Under the pieces are notes generated by a model. It did not search any database and had not been told where the DNA came from. It saw nothing but the letters and a program-made list of their open reading frames with translations. Below, one piece after another: positions 1-6,509 of a stretch of 24,364 bases of DNA (positions are counted from its first letter, which is position 1; every line of letters begins with the position of its first letter). The stretch is from CALXOJ01 sp034120015 (lineage in GTDB: Bacteria; Spirochaetota; Spirochaetia; JAFGXN01): NCBI GenBank assembly GCA_034120015.1, contig JAXEIF010000017.1, positions 1-24,364 of the forward strand. Reading direction: 5' to 3'. The translations under genes were made by a program, and so were the position numbers.

Positions 1-180
1 GTTCTTCTTCGACAATCGGTTCTTCTTCGACAATCGGTTCTTCTTCGACAATCGGTTCTTCTTCGACAATCGGTTCTTCTTCGACAATCGGTTCTTCTTC
101 GACAATCGGTTCTTCTTCGACAATCGGTTCTTCTTCGATAACCGGCTCTTCTTCGATAACCGGCTCTTCTTCGATAACCG
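1..180 (-). repeat. 18-bp in-frame tandem array encoding EEEP hexapeptides
   Basis: Ten consecutive 18-bp units are visible and the array continues past the left edge. Seven units (1-126) are identical and encode PIVEEE. Three (127-180) carry GATAAC instead of GACAAT and encode PVIEEE, two of them also with GCTC for GTTC. The unit length keeps the reading frame, so gain or loss of units would change protein length without breaking it. Confidence 0.95.
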
Positions 181-1567
181 GCTCTTCTTCTTCGTAAGAA
201 GAGACTGTATTCCAATCCAAGGCATCGAAAAATGCTTTTTCTTCTTCCGTTTCGGGTTCTTCCGTTGCGAGCGCTTCCGCTATCGATTTTTGGGAAGATG
301 CATTATCGGCTGATACGGTTGTGGATTCTGTTTTTTCTTTGCTGTAAGTATCTGTATTAAAAAGAGACAGAAGTTCGTTGTCGGAAAGAGCCAGTCCGGA
401 TTCGGGTTGAGATTCTTCGTCTTCGATGTGACCGGTTGCCGGTTCTTCCTCGGATTCCGGTTCTTTTGACAGCAGGTCGATAATTCCGAGAGGTTCATCG
501 GCAAATTCTTTGTTTGTTTTGTTGCCGGCAGCATCTGTCTGTTTGGATGGAGAAGTCACGGTTTTCGGTTCGGGGGTGCTGCCGGTTTCGGCTTCTCCGT
601 ATTCGTTTTTTTCGTCATTGATTCCCGGCTGAATCGTATTGACACCTTCTTTATCCGTATAGCCGATGTCATCCAAATCGGTATTGTCGTCGGAAAGGAT
701 AAATGCCGGCTCCTGTTCTGTCAGAACAGGCTCTTCAACCGTAACAGGCTCTTCAACCGTAACAGGCTCTTCAACCGTAACAGGCTCTTCAACCGTAACA
801 GGCTCTTCAACCGTAACAGGCTCTTCAACCGTAACAGGTTCTTCAACCGTAACAGGTTCTTCAACCGTAACAGGTTCTTCAATCTGATCGGGTTCGAAAA
901 AATCGAAAGAGGCGACGGGGTCGGTATACAGGGTCTCTGTTGTTTCTTCGCTGTTCCGCCATTCGGGATCGTCGGCAAACGGCATCCCGTTTACCGCAGC
1001 GGGAATCTGTTCCGGATCTTCGGATTCGGGGTCGTCAAAATCGGGTTCCGGGATTCTCGGAAAGTCGTCGTAACTGTCGGGATCGGGTTCTTCCGATTCG
1101 GGGGCAGATTCGGAAAGAACAGAGTTTTCCGTGAGAAGAGTTTCATCCGTATCGGAAAGATCGAATGAGATATCGTTTTCGGGTAAGGAAAAAGAGAAAT
1201 CGGATTTATCGTCGGAAAGACAGGAGAGTTCCGGATCCGTATTTTCTTCATCATTTTTGAGAGAGAAGGGGTATCTGGTAAAGAAATCATCCGATTCCTG
1301 TTCCGGGAATTTCGGTTCGGAAGCATGTCCGTGAATTTCGCTTTTCAGATCATTTAAATCTTTTTTGATATTTTCTATTTGACTGTGAATGGATCCGAGA
1401 GTAAACGGTTCATCCTCTTTCGGGGTAAAAATCTCTCTGACTTTCGGTTCTCCGAATTCTCTATGGACGGCAGAGACCGACGAAGGCGATGAGAGTTTTG
1501 TTTTCACCCATACACCGTATTTATCCAGATCGAAGTCCGAAGGGGAATTTGATTTATTTCGACTCAT
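1..1567 (-). CDS. Acidic repeat protein, partial (C-terminus beyond left edge)
   Basis: One frame is open from an ATG at 1567 to the left edge, about 522 residues. I do not recognise a family. The N-terminus (MSRNKSNSPSDFDLDKYGVW) has no signal peptide or membrane segment. A short predicted coiled coil (about residues 67-80, IENIKKDLNDLKSEI) follows. The rest is strongly acidic, rich in Glu, Asp, Ser and Pro, and probably disordered. It holds eight VTVEEP hexapeptides and, towards the left edge, at least ten I/V-I/V-EEEP hexapeptides. The start is supported by a GGGAGA Shine-Dalgarno-like sequence about 7 nt upstream and a promoter at 1600-1628. Several shorter open frames across the repeats on both strands arise only because the 18-bp units lack stop codons. 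It is transcribed away from the FtsB-like gene. A cytoplasmic scaffold or surface-exposed repeat protein are both possible; the function is unknown. Confidence 0.8.
   Translation of the reverse strand, partial: MSRNKSNSPSDFDLDKYGVWVKTKLSSPSSVSAVHREFGEPKVREIFTPKEDEPFTLGSIHSQIENIKKDLNDLKSEIHGHASEPKFPEQESDDFFTRYPFSLKNDEENTDPELSCLSDDKSDFSFSLPENDISFDLSDTDETLLTENSVLSESAPESEEPDPDSYDDFPRIPEPDFDDPESEDPEQIPAAVNGMPFADDPEWRNSEETTETLYTDPVASFDFFEPDQIEEPVTVEEPVTVEEPVTVEEPVTVEEPVTVEEPVTVEEPVTVEEPVTVEEPVLTEQEPAFILSDDNTDLDDIGYTDKEGVNTIQPGINDEKNEYGEAETGSTPEPKTVTSPSKQTDAAGNKTNKEFADEPLGIIDLLSKEPESEEEPATGHIEDEESQPESGLALSDNELLSLFNTDTYSKEKTESTTVSADNASSQKSIAEALATEEPETEEEKAFFDALDWNTVSSYEEEEPVIEEEPVIEEEPVIEEEPIVEEEPIVEEEPIVEEEPIVEEEPIVEEEPIVEEEPIVEEE
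729..872 (-). repeat. 18-bp in-frame tandem array encoding VTVEEP hexapeptides
   Basis: Eight consecutive 18-bp units with plus-strand core TCTTCAACCGTAACA. Six (729-836) start GGCTC and two (837-872) start GGTTC; a degenerate ninth (GGTTCTTCAATCTGATC) follows. The array is in frame with the acidic protein and differs in sequence from the array at 1-180. The block-like sharing of variants suggests recent amplification by slippage or unequal recombination. Confidence 0.95.
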
Positions 1568-1599
1568 GAACACGTCTCCCGATTTTCATTTACTGACAA

Positions 1600-1628
1600 A
1601 TTATAACCTTTTTTTATCGGATATACAA
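1600..1628 (-). promoter_or_regulatory. Sigma-70-type promoter for the acidic repeat protein
   Basis: On the minus strand, -35 TTGTAT (1628-1623), a 17-nt spacer and -10 TATAAT (1605-1600). The start codon at 1567 is about 25-30 nt downstream of the expected start of transcription, leaving room for the Shine-Dalgarno sequence. Confidence 0.65.
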
Positions 1629-1673
1629 TGTTTTTTTTCTCAATTTATTCCCGACTCCTGTCGAAAAAAAAGT

Positions 1674-2159
1674 ATGCATCGGTTGCAGTGTCTCATTGCT
1701 GTTTCATCCGTTTTATTCTCTTTGCTTATAACTCTGAACTGTTTTTTCGGACGGTACGGATTGCTTGATACTGCGGCAGTTCGGGAAAGTGTTGCCAGAA
1801 TAGAAGCAAACAATGCGGTTTTGGAAAATATTTCGTCTTCGCTTTCGGCAATGCGCAACGACTGTGCGTCCGATGATTTCTATCTCCTCGAAGGACGAAA
1901 ACTGTCTTTATATACTTCCGGAGATGTTGTTGTTCAGATTGACGGTTACAGTAAAAAGGGGATTTCCGAAGAATACGGTAACATTATGGTGACCGCTCAG
2001 CCGCGAAATTCGACTCTGATGCGTATTTTGTATTCGATTACCGGTGTTGTTGCTTTTTTTTCGTTTATCATATATTCCGTTATCGGAGGTTTGGATCGTG
2101 AAGAACGCAAGACTCATTACTCCGGACAGTTTAGAACGTATCATTCAGGCTCTCGCTGA
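1674..2159 (+). CDS. FtsB/DivIC-like septum formation membrane protein
   Basis: The protein has 161 residues. A membrane segment (about residues 6-25) is followed by YGLLDTAAVRESVARIEANN, a short coiled coil, and a segment ending in GRKLSLYTSGDVVVQ. This matches the plan of the FtsB/DivIC family, where a single membrane anchor carries an extracytoplasmic coiled coil that joins the FtsL-FtsQ division complex. It is longer than usual (about 90-120 residues): a second membrane segment lies near the C-terminus (LYSITGVVAFFSFIIYSVIG), followed by a basic tail. The same frame is open upstream to 1389, but that part is antisense to the acidic protein. ATG 1566 is an alternative start that would overlap the divergent gene's start codon; ATG 1674 is preferred because it directly precedes the membrane anchor. 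Neither has a good Shine-Dalgarno sequence. The 3' end overlaps tsaC by 62 nt. Confidence 0.6.
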   Translation: MHRLQCLIAVSSVLFSLLITLNCFFGRYGLLDTAAVRESVARIEANNAVLENISSSLSAMRNDCASDDFYLLEGRKLSLYTSGDVVVQIDGYSKKGISEEYGNIMVTAQPRNSTLMRILYSITGVVAFFSFIIYSVIGGLDREERKTHYSGQFRTYHSGSR

Positions 2160-2667
2160 TCATAAAGTGGTGATAATGCCGTGTGACACGATTTACGGCA
2201 TTGTCGGTACGGTTCCGGAAACATATACACGGATTGCCGATCTCAAAAAAAGAAAGGAAAAACATTTTTTGCAGCTCATTCCGGGACCGGATATTTCTCC
2301 GTATTCACCCGATTCTCTTCCCGATAAACTGAAACAATTTTGGCCTGCTCCGTTAACGGTGATTGTACATGACTATCACGGCGGAACGGTTGCATTGCGT
2401 TATCCCGATGATCCTTTTCTGCAAAAAATACTGACGGCTCTCGGTCGTCCCCTGTATTCAACCAGTGTCAATATTTCCGGTGAACCGCCGCTGAATACGG
2501 TTGCCGAAATTGCCGGGGTATTCGGCTGTTCCGTGGAAATGATAGTCGACGGAGGCAGTCTGGAAAAAAAAGCTCCTTCGACTATCGTAGACCTGACCCG
2601 GGATCGTCCGGTTATTGTGCGCGAAGGGGCGGTTGACTCGGAGACAGTTCTGGGGCTATTTAATTAA
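2098..2667 (+). CDS. tsaC: Threonylcarbamoyl-AMP synthase (Sua5/YciO/YrdC family)
   Basis: TsaC makes threonylcarbamoyl-AMP from threonine, bicarbonate and ATP, the first step of the t6A37 modification in tRNAs reading ANN codons. The 189 residues match the short form without the Sua5 C-terminal domain. Visible signatures are PCDTIYGIVG near residue 28, the basic loop IADLKKRKEKHF that binds nucleotide, FWPAPLTVIV, and STSVNISGEPP. The GTG start is chosen because GGAGG (2085-2089) lies 8 nt upstream and the protein then begins with the expected strand and helix before the DTIYG motif. The frame is open further upstream, but that stretch lies inside the FtsB-like gene. The 3' end overlaps the convergent DUF1015 gene by 12 nt. 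tsaD, the partner enzyme, lies at 5160. Confidence 0.9.
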   Translation: MKNARLITPDSLERIIQALADHKVVIMPCDTIYGIVGTVPETYTRIADLKKRKEKHFLQLIPGPDISPYSPDSLPDKLKQFWPAPLTVIVHDYHGGTVALRYPDDPFLQKILTALGRPLYSTSVNISGEPPLNTVAEIAGVFGCSVEMIVDGGSLEKKAPSTIVDLTRDRPVIVREGAVDSETVLGLFN

Positions 2668-3969
2668 TTTGCCTTCCATGTAAAAACGTTTTTCCGTCGC
2701 TTCACCCATGCTGAAGGTTTTTCTCGGAAAAGCGCCGTCGCGAATGACGGTTTCGAAAAATTCTTCTTTGGCGATATTCGGCAGAACAATTCCGATGTTA
2801 TGCGGCTGTCGGCCCAATGTCAGGGTGCTGGCAATGCCGTGAATGTAGTCGATTTTTCCGTTTTCTTTTTTCAAAAACGCATCCAGTACCGTTTGAACGG
2901 TGCCGGCGGTGATGGTCGAAAGCGGCGTGTCGACGGAGGCTTCCCAACAGTTGTTTTTATCGAAAAGGTAAAATTTCTGTTTATCGGTTACGTTTTCGGC
3001 AAACCGTTCCAAAGCGGCCGCATCGGCGGTGCAGGGCGTCCACCGTACTCCGGCCTCCTGTGCAAACGCGGTTTTGAGCTTCTCGGTGTCCGCGTCGAAC
3101 AGTACCCGGTGAATCGGTTCGAAAACAATGCCGTCGTCGTAAATATTGTTGATTTCAACCAAAGCGTACCGCGCGGGGTCGGTTTCCCGTTCGGCGGCTG
3201 TCAGCGACGGTTTGCGGGTTTCCCAAAGCGTTTTGGCGGTAGCCAGACTGTGATTGCCGTCGCCGACGGCGAACAGCAGAACATCGTCGCTTCCGTAGCG
3301 GTTACGGAACGCTTCTTTATCGGCCAATGTGTTCAGGGCTTCGCAAACGGCGTCCGTGTCCTGCGGGTTCGACAGGAAAGATCCGCGCAGATGTCCCGAG
3401 TTTTTCATCAGATCGAAATCGTAAACAACCGATTTCGCGGCTTTTTCGACCGCTTTCATCACTCTGTTTTCGCGGTCGTCGATCAAAATCAGAATGTGGG
3501 GGAATTCGATCGGGGCGTTTTTTCGGATAGCAACCCGCGGCGGAATGCGTTCCTGAATTGTTCCCTCCGTCGCCCGAATCAGCGAAACGGAACCTTTCTG
3601 AAAATCGTAATATTCCAGGTCAACGGCGAGAATCAGTCCTTTACGGGGTGCTTTCTTTTTGTCGGAGAAGGTGCGTTCGATGTAAATGATTCCTTTTCCG
3701 ATATTGCGAAACATGCCGTTGTTCAGATATTCGTTCATGGTTCGGTTGATGGTTTCGATTCGCGCTTCTTTGGAGCCGGTTTCCAGATAGGCTTCCGGAT
3801 AAGTCAGTCTCAGAGTGGATGGGGCGTTGCCGACGATTTGTTCGACCGAGTCCCAATAGGCCGGTTCCGAGCTGAACTGATCGCAGGCGACAACTGCCCA
3901 TTTTGTTAAATCGATATTTTCTTTCGGAAGCAAAATTTCCGGAATCGTAAATCCTTTATTTTGATTCAT
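2656..3969 (-). CDS. DUF1015 family protein
   Basis: The 437 residues match the usual size of the DUF1015 family. Family-like features are the N-terminus IPEILLPKENIDLTKWAVVA, then ACDQFSSEPAYWD and LRLTYPEAYLE, and a central FAVGDGNHSLATAKTLWE with the DGNHS motif at about residues 237-241. Most DUF1015 proteins have DGHHR there, a motif that recalls the ParB/sulfiredoxin-like serine kinases, so a small-molecule kinase role can be guessed but is not shown. No signal peptide or membrane segment, so probably cytoplasmic. The start has AGAGGAGA 5 nt upstream. The gene stands alone on the minus strand between tsaC (convergent) and the deacetylase gene (divergent). Confidence 0.8.
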   Translation of the reverse strand: MNQNKGFTIPEILLPKENIDLTKWAVVACDQFSSEPAYWDSVEQIVGNAPSTLRLTYPEAYLETGSKEARIETINRTMNEYLNNGMFRNIGKGIIYIERTFSDKKKAPRKGLILAVDLEYYDFQKGSVSLIRATEGTIQERIPPRVAIRKNAPIEFPHILILIDDRENRVMKAVEKAAKSVVYDFDLMKNSGHLRGSFLSNPQDTDAVCEALNTLADKEAFRNRYGSDDVLLFAVGDGNHSLATAKTLWETRKPSLTAAERETDPARYALVEINNIYDDGIVFEPIHRVLFDADTEKLKTAFAQEAGVRWTPCTADAAALERFAENVTDKQKFYLFDKNNCWEASVDTPLSTITAGTVQTVLDAFLKKENGKIDYIHGIASTLTLGRQPHNIGIVLPNIAKEEFFETVIRDGAFPRKTFSMGEATEKRFYMEGKLIK

Positions 3970-3992
3970 GTTTGTCTCCTCTGAAAAAGAGT

Positions 3993-3998
3993 ATCATA
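3993..3998 (-). promoter_or_regulatory. Possible -10 box for the DUF1015 gene
   Basis: TATGAT on the minus strand lies about 24 nt before the ATG at 3969, suitable for a transcript carrying the GGAG sequence. The hexamer 17 nt upstream (AAACGA) is a poor -35, so the call is weak. Confidence 0.3.
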
Positions 3999-4071
3999 AT
4001 TCCGATTTTTTTTCATCGTTTTCGCGAAACTTTGCGCCACTTCTTTTATTTTTTTATCGGAAGGAAAAGGC

Positions 4072-4100
4072 TTGATTATTTTGAATATTCGATTTATCTT
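4072..4100 (+). promoter_or_regulatory. Promoter for the deacetylase-tsaD operon, leaderless arrangement
   Basis: -35 TTGATT (4072-4077), exactly 17 nt, -10 TATCTT (4095-4100). Transcription would be expected to start near 4107, at the GTG codon (4106) of the deacetylase gene. Confidence 0.55.
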
Positions 4101-4105
4101 GAATT

Positions 4106-5179
4106 GTGGTCGAAAAAAAATCCCGAAAGCGACCCCGGACCGGGAAAGGAAAGGCGGAACCGTCCGGGAAAAAAAGAAAACAAAAGAAGCGTTCTGCCGG
4201 CGACGGATCCGTTTTTTTAATTCTCCTGTGTTTTGTTCTTGGTGCGGTCGGCGTCTATTTTCTGAAAGATTTTTATTCCGGTAAAGCGGAAGAGCAGACG
4301 GTAACGGTCGGTGTTTCGGATTCTTCCGAAAACGAAGCGTCCGTCCCGAACGCGGTCGACAAATCGCTCCGCCCCGGTGTACGGACATCAACGGAAACCG
4401 GAAACAGAACGGCGGCCCGTTATCCCGAAAAGCCGTCGCAGCCGAAATGCAGAGATAAAATGCAGACAGCCGTATCGGAGAAAAAACCGGTGCTTTGTTT
4501 TGTCATCGATGATGTCGGCAATAATCCGGACGATTTGGAGCGTTTTTTACGTGTTCCCGGAAAAGTGACTTTTGCGGTGCTGCCGGGATTGCCTTACAGT
4601 CGCGAGGCGGCCGAACGGGTAACGGAGGCTGGACAGGAACTGCTGCTGCACCAACCGATGGAGGCCGTCAGCGGAGTCTATCCGGGGCCCGGTCTGCTGA
4701 CCGAGTCGATGACTCCCGACGAGCGGCTGCGCTGCCTGGATGAAAATCTCCTTTCCGTTCCGGGCGCGGTCGGGGTCAACAATCACATGGGGTCGAAAGG
4801 GACGTCGTCCCCCGAATTATCCGCCTGGCTGGTACAGGCGTTGAAACAGAAAAATCTGTTTTTTTTGGACAGTCGGACGATCGCCGGTTCGCGGATGGGG
4901 GAGTCCGCGGCCGCGGAAAACTGGAAAATTTTGGAGCGAAACAGTATGTTTTTGGATAACGAAAAAGATGTCGGATCGCTGACGGCCGCCATTGAAGCCG
5001 GAAAAAGAACGGCACGCGAAAAAGGGCATGCCGTCATGATCGGTCATGCCGTGACTTCCGAACTGGCCGATTTGATGATGAAATATTATCCCGCTTTAAC
5101 TGAAGAAGGGTTTGTTATCGAAAATCTGACCTATCTGCTGAATGAATCGAGGGAAAATAATGAAGGTTTTGGGAATTGA
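4106..5179 (+). CDS. Divergent polysaccharide deacetylase family protein, membrane-anchored
   Basis: The 357 residues begin with a very basic cytoplasmic stretch (residues 1-33, mainly Lys and Arg), then one membrane segment (about 36-54, FLILLCFVLGAVGVYFL), a low-complexity linker, and a catalytic-like domain from about residue 130. That domain has LCFVIDDVGNNPDDLERFL, VTFAVLPGLPYS, ELLLHQPMEA, GVNNHMGSKGT, LFFLDSRTIAGS and VMIGHA. These fit the divergent polysaccharide deacetylase family (YibQ/DUF610), a NodB-like fold expected to act outside the cytoplasmic membrane. The substrate is unknown. An in-frame stop just upstream (4100) makes GTG 4106 the first usable start; there is no Shine-Dalgarno sequence but a promoter places transcription start at this codon. 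The gene overlaps tsaD by 20 nt, so the two are co-transcribed. Confidence 0.8.
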   Translation: MVEKKSRKRPRTGKGKAEPSGKKRKQKKRSAGDGSVFLILLCFVLGAVGVYFLKDFYSGKAEEQTVTVGVSDSSENEASVPNAVDKSLRPGVRTSTETGNRTAARYPEKPSQPKCRDKMQTAVSEKKPVLCFVIDDVGNNPDDLERFLRVPGKVTFAVLPGLPYSREAAERVTEAGQELLLHQPMEAVSGVYPGPGLLTESMTPDERLRCLDENLLSVPGAVGVNNHMGSKGTSSPELSAWLVQALKQKNLFFLDSRTIAGSRMGESAAAENWKILERNSMFLDNEKDVGSLTAAIEAGKRTAREKGHAVMIGHAVTSELADLMMKYYPALTEEGFVIENLTYLLNESRENNEGFGN

Positions 5180-6173
5180 GACTTCCTGTGACGAGTGTGC
5201 GGCTGCGGTTGTTGAAGACGGCCGTAAGATATTGAGTAACCGGGTAGCGACACAGATTGATCTTCACCGCGAATACAACGGCGTGGTGCCCGAAATCGCT
5301 TCCCGCATTCATACCGAATGGATTCGTCCGGTTGTTGCCGAAGCTTTGGCCGAGGCGGGTCTGAAAAAAGAAGAAATCGATGCAGTCGCGGTGACAAACC
5401 GGCCCGGGCTGATCGGTTCGCTTCTGGTCGGTGTCAATTTTGCGAAAAGTTTTGCCTATGCGTTGAAAATTCCGTGTGTAGGAGTCGATCATCTTCGCGC
5501 GCATGTGTATGCGGCGCACTTGGAGCAGGATATCGAATATCCGTACATCGGACTTTTGGTTTCCGGCGGGAATACGGTGCTGTGTGAGGTGCACGGTTTC
5601 GATAATTTGATTATTCACGGTACGACAATCGATGATGCCGTCGGAGAAGCTTTTGACAAAGTCGCAAAGTTTTACGATCTCGGTTATCCTGGCGGGGTGG
5701 CGGTCGACCGGCTTGCCAAAGAGGGCGATCCCGAAGCGTTTGTTTTTCCTGTTCCGCGTCTGTACAAAGGCGAGCACCCGTACGACGTGTCGTATTCGGG
5801 ATTGAAAAATGCGGTGATTAACCAACGGCACCAGTTTCTGCGGCCGGGCGCGGCCGATACGCCGGCCAACATTGCCGCGTCGTTTCAGAAACGCGCAATC
5901 GATATTCTGCTGAAGAAGCTGTTTAAGCTCTGCAATGATACCGGCATTAAGCGTGTGGTGGCCGGAGGCGGTGTTGCCGCCAATTCGTATTTGAGAAAGG
6001 AAATCGCCGGTCGTAAAGATTTGTCGGTGATTTTTCCGTCGTTGAAGCTGTGCGGTGACAATGCGGCGATGGTGGCGGGAATCGGCTGGCATTATCTGCA
6101 GCGGGGAGACCGCGACGGTTTGCGTTTGTCGGCCTGTCCGCGCGTCAGCGGGTTTCGAAAAAATTACCCGTAA
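5160..6173 (+). CDS. tsaD: tRNA N6-adenosine threonylcarbamoyltransferase
   Basis: TsaD transfers the threonylcarbamoyl group from TC-AMP to A37 of tRNAs reading ANN codons. The 337 residues are normal for the Kae1/TsaD family. Signatures in order: VLGIETSCDECAAAVV at the N-terminus, RPGLIGSLLVG, the metal-binding histidines in VDHLRAHVYAAHLE, YIGLLVSGGNT, DDAVGEAFDKVAKFYDLGYP, YDVSYSGLKNAV, VVAGGGVAANSYLR and CGDNAAMVA near the C-terminus. ATG 5160 is chosen over the in-frame ATG 5142 because GAGGG lies about 6 nt before it and the protein then begins MKVLGIETSCDE as in the family. It overlaps the preceding deacetylase gene. The usual partners TsaB and TsaE are not in the window; TsaC is at 2098. 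Confidence 0.96.
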   Translation: MKVLGIETSCDECAAAVVEDGRKILSNRVATQIDLHREYNGVVPEIASRIHTEWIRPVVAEALAEAGLKKEEIDAVAVTNRPGLIGSLLVGVNFAKSFAYALKIPCVGVDHLRAHVYAAHLEQDIEYPYIGLLVSGGNTVLCEVHGFDNLIIHGTTIDDAVGEAFDKVAKFYDLGYPGGVAVDRLAKEGDPEAFVFPVPRLYKGEHPYDVSYSGLKNAVINQRHQFLRPGAADTPANIAASFQKRAIDILLKKLFKLCNDTGIKRVVAGGGVAANSYLRKEIAGRKDLSVIFPSLKLCGDNAAMVAGIGWHYLQRGDRDGLRLSACPRVSGFRKNYP

Positions 6174-6226
6174 AATGCGAAAAAATCACAAAATTCCATT
6201 AATAAAAGAAAGTAAGGAGGCCGTTT

Positions 6227-6463
6227 ATGGCACGATTCGGAAAAGACGACGAGTTCAAATATGAAATTATCAAAACATTCGGTGAAATCCCCGGAAACAG
6301 AAAATGGAAAGTCCGGCTGAACCTGATCAGCTGGAACGGCGGCGAGCCGAAATACGACATCCGCACCTGGAGCGAGGACGGATCGTCGATGGGAAAGGGG
6401 ATCAGTCTCTCCCGTGACGAACTTCTCGAATTGCGGAAAATTATCGACGACGCCGGTATCTAG
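6227..6463 (+). CDS. PC4/YdbC-like single-stranded DNA-binding protein
   Basis: The 78-residue protein has KWKVRLNLISWNGGEPKYDI and RTWSEDGSSMGKGISLSRDE, the two-part core of the YdbC branch of the PC4 (p15 coactivator) family. The characterised relative in Lactococcus binds single-stranded DNA as a dimer, and a role in transcription or DNA metabolism is inferred from that. A strong AAGGAGG lies 7 nt before the ATG. It follows tsaD by 53 nt with no visible terminator. The ffh promoter starts directly at its stop codon, so the two transcription units abut. Confidence 0.8.
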   Translation: MARFGKDDEFKYEIIKTFGEIPGNRKWKVRLNLISWNGGEPKYDIRTWSEDGSSMGKGISLSRDELLELRKIIDDAGI

Positions 6464-6492
6464 TTGACATTATTCCTTTTTCTTTGTATAAA
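6464..6492 (+). promoter_or_regulatory. Strong sigma-70-type promoter for ffh operon
   Basis: -35 TTGACA (6464-6469) follows the ydbC-like stop codon immediately; 17-nt spacer; -10 TATAAA (6487-6492). Expected transcription start near 6499, 11 nt before ffh. Confidence 0.85.
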
Positions 6493-6509
6493 AGTGTAAC
6501 GGTAGGTTT

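Noticed and set aside
1..180. CRISPR array
   Set aside because: The repeats are directly adjacent 18-bp units with no spacers and are in frame with a protein.
666..978. Open frames on both strands across the VTVEEP repeat (such as a VTGSST-type plus-strand frame)
   Set aside because: An 18-bp repeat without stop codons opens several frames at once. Only one minus-strand frame continues through the whole 1.5 kb with a promoter and ribosome binding site.
2800..3909. 369-codon plus-strand open frame
   Set aside because: It lies fully antisense to the DUF1015 gene, which has clear family motifs and a ribosome binding site. The antisense frame is a by-product of codon bias.
5115..6092. 325-codon minus-strand open frame
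   Set aside because: It is antisense to tsaD, whose motifs are unambiguous. Its translation is rich in Arg and His and has no recognisable motif.
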